The notes under the pieces were generated by a model, which worked only from the letters and a program-made list of their open reading frames with translations, was not told where the DNA came from and ran no database searches. A DNA stretch of 64,000 nt. Origin: Stenocarpella maydis. Taxonomy: Eukaryota; Ascomycota; Sordariomycetes; Diaporthales; Diaporthaceae. Shown here piece after piece: positions 60,211 to 64,000 of the stretch. Location: contig NQMI01000001.1 in assembly GCA_002270565.1 (NCBI GenBank), positions 601,426 through 665,425 of the forward strand, given 5' to 3'. Made by a program: the position numbers and the translations under genes. Position 1 is the first letter of the stretch; every line of letters begins with the position of its first letter.

Positions 60211-60709
60211 AGTTACTTTCCAGTATGAAACAGTGTCGAGTTTCGTTACCTAAAGGTATGGCAATACGACTGGGTCGATTTCTGCGACGTGCATGTGGAA
60301 AGCGGAGACGCACGTTTTCGACGAAGAGTGCGCACACATGGTCATTCCAGGTATAAGTAGTGGAACACATGGCAGGAAATTTCACGCAGCAGGCGCCCTA
60401 GGCAGACTTTCGCCGCATCGCACTCACCGGTCCTCGCTGCAGAGTGCCAATAAGATGGCAATTCCGTAAAGCCTCGTCATGCACACATGGCATGATGGTG
60501 ACACAAATCCGCCCGGACGACTGCGCCACCTTCCAGGAAGCCAATCCCAATCTCCTATTAATATCAAAATGCCGTTTTTTTTTGCGTACAGCCCACGGAT
60601 TTGTTCCACAGGAGCATGGAGGAGGTGTAATAACCCCTCATTCTCCCTTCCGTCTTCTAAGGTGCCACAGCTATTGGAATAATCCTTTGCTAATATACAT
60701 CATTTCTGG
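60211..60709. promoter_or_regulatory. Divergent promoter between the NLR and the membrane protein gene
   Basis: About 500 bp separate the proposed NLR ATG from the first ATG of the plus-strand gene. Both genes fire outward from here, so co-regulation is possible. No defined operator was seen. Confidence 0.4.
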
Positions 60710-61726
60710 ATGAGAAAACATTCAATCATTTGCAACGCAGGCTTTTCCAGTGCTGTTTCATCTAGCATGGCCAACGCAGGGTCAAAACCAGTGGGGGCAA
60801 GCTCGTTATTGCCCCAATTTCGTGCCTTGTTCGTCCAAATATGCAAAAGCCTGTTCTTGGCTTTCAAAGCTTCTAAGCCTTCTCTTCGTGTAAATCAACG
60901 CTTCTATAGAAAGGGGACGCGCTTTACGAATGAGAATAAAACGCTGGACTATTTTGAAATACTTCACCGAGTCATTACGACGCCCTGGTATTGCCTTTCG
61001 GAGTCGGTCAACTACGCTTTGAACGAGGACAACGAAGCAACGAGGACGGCAAAAGTACAAACATGGAAAACTGCGAAGGCCAGTGAGCTTAATTATATTG
61101 GCTTAGCTGCAAGTTACACCAAGCGAAGTCCCCTACACCTACAAAATATAGTTGGATGATTCTGACCCAGTTCGCAACACTTGCAGGGAACATTGATCGT
61201 GTCAATTGTCACAGCCTCAATACAATGGAATCAGACCGACAATGCACATTGGACAGTCCTTGGATTCTGGTATGGGAGCTTAGTACTCAGCGTTATGGCT
61301 GTGATTATGTCTCTTCACCTAGCAGTCTTCATTAATATGTTCGATGTGTCCAAGACCGGCGCGGAAGCCCTTACATGGAGACTGAGCCGAACAACCCCAA
61401 GGCAACCATCCTTCTATACTCTTTACACAATGCAAGCACCAATGATGTTGCTAAGTTACGCAATATTCTCTTACGTTTTAGGGTTGTCCCTTGTTATCAT
61501 ACAACCCTTGTGGGCGAGGCCCTGGTCTGACGATAGTAAGGTATCATGCCATCAGCGCTTCATCCGTCCGCAGCAACAGTACAACCAAATACTGATATAG
61601 ATACAGATTGCCCTACTATTCATGGGATACCTCATTTTTGGCACTCTGTCATACGTTTCTATGTCAATATGGATTCATTCTTCTCTTATCGCCAGAAGAC
61701 AAGAAGCGTCCGTTCTCCGCCTGTAA
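60710..61726 (+). CDS. Multi-pass fungal membrane protein, partner-like neighbour of the NLR
   Basis: Exon pieces: 60710 (or internal ATG about 60767) to about 61110, 61187-61540, and 61607-61726. The second intron (61541-61606, GT-AG, phase 0) is clear. Residues after VQTWKTAKASELNYIGLAA match the pattern of ascomycete membrane proteins in which a soluble N-terminal region precedes four helices. The helices are LIVSIVTASIQW, VLGFWYGSLVLSVMAVIMSLHLAVF, APMMLLSYAIFSYVLGLSLVII and IALLFMGYLIFGTLSYVSMSIWI. The first junction does not join in frame: a normal GT donor after GCTGCAA gives the wrong phase at 61187, so there is a one-base problem or an unusual splice. Function unknown. Its divergent pairing with an NLR suggests a shared self/non-self or death-related locus (inference). 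Confidence 0.6.
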
Positions 61727-61798
61727 CTTGTGTCATGACTTGTGACATCTGGAGGGAAAAGCCACACGCCTGACTCTGGTATCCCTGTCACACGAGTT

Positions 61799-62640
61799 TT
61801 ACTTGGTGTATCTCAGACTAATTTGGAGCATACAGGTATCTGGGCTGTGGTTTTGTGCGGGAAGTCACAAATGTGATCTTGAGAACTCACCCTAGATAGT
61901 ACGTGAGAGAGCTCTGCCGCATCAGATAGGGGAGGGCTATCACAATACATGCCGCGTCGAGAACCATGCTTAATTGGTATGTGCTCTGAAACCAAAAGTG
62001 CAGCGGATTGAAATCTTCAGGGAATAATTGTATTGCGACGACAACCTCGAAAGGTGGCCTAGGACGTGTTACAGCCGTCTTGGTTTCTCGCACAACTTGG
62101 CCGTCCATCCATTTGCATCCTAATTGCTTCACCAGCCCAAAGGCAAACCCGAGGCCGATCCACCAATAGACCGCGATTGTATCGCCCAGACCCCCGCTTG
62201 GGGCCAACAATACTGCATTTGCACAGGCTAAGGACCGAGGCTCGATCCATCCAAGGGTTGATAGCGTAGAGTCACAGTCAGTACTTGAAGGATCCGACTA
62301 AAATATGGATGTCCTGGATCACAGCAGATAGGTAGGCATGGAACTATGACACCTGTAACGGTTGATTGGCAATACGTACCTGGGGGAGGACCTTAGATAT
62401 TGTATCTAACATATTCCGGTTGACCCGCGGCTGAACTAATGAAACCTAGAGTACCCTGCACGTGTCCAGACTTCTTTATGGATATTCTTCTCGATGCTAT
62501 ACCAGAACTTTGCGGAGACATGTCCAACAGTAGGTGGACAACTCATGCTCAAGAACACTTCATCAGGCTGCAGAGCATCATTAAAGGCGACCGGAAGTGG
62601 AAACCAAGAGAAGAAACACGGACACCTCGCTCCCGACGCC
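61799..62640 (-). pseudogene. Second membrane-protein-like gene, convergent, probably degraded
   Basis: Coding-like minus-strand pieces are, from 5' to 3': DALQPDEVFLSMSCPPTVGHVSAK (about 62600-62440), VNRNMLDTISKVLPQ ending at a GTACGT donor near 62380, and SLACANAVLLAPSGGLGDT to SLTYYLG (about 62260-61887). The last contains two hydrophobic segments (IAVYWWIGLGFAFGLV and MVLDAACIVIALPYLM). A final exon after a GTGAGT/CACAG intron would end at 61799. The first two pieces are in different frames with no intron of plausible size between them, so the gene looks broken or mis-sequenced. I do not recognise the family. It is tail to tail with the plus-strand membrane gene, with about 70 bp between them. 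Confidence 0.4.
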
Positions 62641-64000
62641 AGACCTTGCTTATTATCGGAGCGTATCTCTCTGCTTCGAGTTATCTCCTTTTTTTTTTAA
62701 ATTTTTTTTTTTGTTTGGCTTGAGGCAAAGATGGCTTTGAGTACCGATTTCGGCATTTAGGAAATGCCAATAACGCCCGGACGTTCAGTAAAGCCACTAT
62801 TGTCTGCAGTAAATATCTACCCCCGTAGTACCTACTCCCATAATCACATCTAGGTCGTTATACGATATCTGCTCCTAATATCTGCTCCTATAACACCCAG
62901 TTCCGGAATTTAAATACTTACGATATCTGGACCAAAGTCAGCTGGAGTTACGGGTGGGTGAAGTTTAATTTTCCCGACGCGAATCTCTCTGTACTCCTTA
63001 TACAAGTAGTGACTGTATATTCGCCGCCACCGTCCACTCTGGTCTTGCCGTGCGGTGATTTAGTACCCTCGTGAACACTTTGGCGCTTGTGATGAGTTCC
63101 CAACCATATATATAGATATATATATGTGTGTGTGTGTGTCACCAAGCTGCAGCTAGACCACGCCGCTACTATTCTAGAACATTGTCAGCCCGTCAGCCTC
63201 AACTTGGACGCGACCCCTGGAACACACTAGCCACATAAACCTTAATCCTGCTGCATTGACCCCTCGTTGTCGCTTATTGGACGGGTAATTGTGTATACAG
63301 CAAGGGAAACAGTATAGTGTACTACATACCTATGTTGTATGTCCCTGCCGGATACCTGCCGGGCAGGGATCGTGACCTCAAAGCCAGAGCAGAGTAGTAG
63401 CATTGAAAAGCCAACCCCCCCCCCCAAAGGTGCTATATATCTGGGACTTAGACAAGCGATATCGATGCTTGAGCCTGACGCATCCCGCCCTGCACGTCTA
63501 CAGTGTTTACACCCTGCAGCCTGTGGCCGAACACAGGCTGTCCTGTACGTCTATCTCACCGTGACGACCATATCCAGAGCCGTTCCTCAGACCCCCAGTG
63601 AGCCGCGCGCGTGTCTCGTCTCTGGTCTCCCAGACAGCCTGAGACGTTGCATCCCACCAGCCGAGGGTGAGCCGGAATGCCACTCTGCGGGGCTGAATCC
63701 TCAGCCGCCGCTCATCTATCACGCTGCGCCTCCCCGCCGGGCACACCCATGCAGCGCACGCACCTCGTTCACCCTACTGACTAACACCGACATGTACGAA
63801 ATGTAGATGTCAGTCGCCCTTGGACGAGCCAGCCAGCCACCCCCCTACCCTACCCCCCTGGCCCCGGGGACAACAAACAACATTTGGGGAATCCGCCGGC
63901 AGGTGTCGTCTCAGCCCGGAAACACAACAAGAGTTGGGCAGAGTTTTGTCTGACTGGCCCTCCCTTTTCGAGCTGCAGGCCGCGTTCTCACCTCTCTCTC
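62641..64000. other. Intergenic to the window end, no supported gene
   Basis: About 1.36 kb holding a T/A-rich tract near 62690-62715, an imperfect AT-rich segment (62800-62930), a (TA)n(TG)n tract at about 63105-63139 and a C10 run near 63416-63425. Frames such as 63339-63806 show no family resemblance. Confidence 0.45.
63105..63139. repeat. (TA)n(TG)n microsatellite
   Basis: A TA-rich run followed by a TG run, similar in design to the composite tracts at 18423 and 19796. Confidence 0.85.

Overview
The window is nuclear DNA from a filamentous ascomycete (Pezizomycotina), most likely a Sordariomycete. The evidence is short introns (about 50-320 bp, nearly all GT-AG), a Zn2Cys6 transcription factor with the fungal middle-homology region, a STAND/NLR protein of fungal architecture, and a retroelement carrying C-to-T / G-to-A decay typical of repeat-induced point mutation (RIP). 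All gene models were built by hand from the sequence; no search or RNA data were used.

Layout. (1) 1-3040: a decayed, AT-rich transposon block. It holds a gag fragment interrupted by TAG codons, two LTR-like arms in head-to-head inverted orientation, and a very AT-rich stretch. (2) 3310-30036: ordinary gene-dense euchromatin with mostly core genes: an HMG-box transcription factor, RVB1 AAA+ ATPase, V-ATPase subunit a, a Zn2Cys6 regulator, a small von Willebrand A protein, a CCCH zinc-finger protein, SRP19/Sec65, the pre-mRNA 3'-end endonuclease Ysh1 and TFIID subunit Taf4. (3) 30037-47781: about 17.7 kb with no gene I can support. It is not AT-rich and is peppered with low-complexity tracts. 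(4) 47782-56137: core genes again: ARPC5 (Arp2/3), an NDUFAF5-like mitochondrial methyltransferase, AP-2 alpha adaptin and a YggS/PROSC-type PLP protein. (5) 56596-62640: an accessory island. It holds an NLR-like gene (alpha/beta-hydrolase, NB-ARC, TPR) broken by three small same-direction frame shifts, a divergently transcribed multi-pass membrane protein gene, and a convergent second membrane-protein-like gene. The last two also have frame or splice problems. (6) 62641-64000: no recognisable gene.

Functionally, the conserved genes serve chromatin remodelling and transcription (Rvb1, Taf4), RNA 3' processing (Ysh1), protein targeting (Sec65), vacuolar acidification (V-ATPase a), actin nucleation (ARPC5), endocytosis (AP-2 alpha) and mitochondrial complex I assembly (NDUFAF5). 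They form no pathway cluster. Several neighbours are divergent pairs sharing short promoters: vWA/CCCH, YSH1/TAF4, NDUFAF5/AP-2 alpha, and NLR/membrane protein.

The most interesting parts are the NLR plus membrane-protein island, which resembles a heterokaryon-incompatibility or innate-immunity locus undergoing decay, and the long gene-free interval between TAF4 and ARPC5. Smaller points are a GC-AG intron, a vWA domain lacking a canonical MIDAS serine, an unexplained frame change in the Zn2Cys6 gene, and the inverted LTR palindrome.
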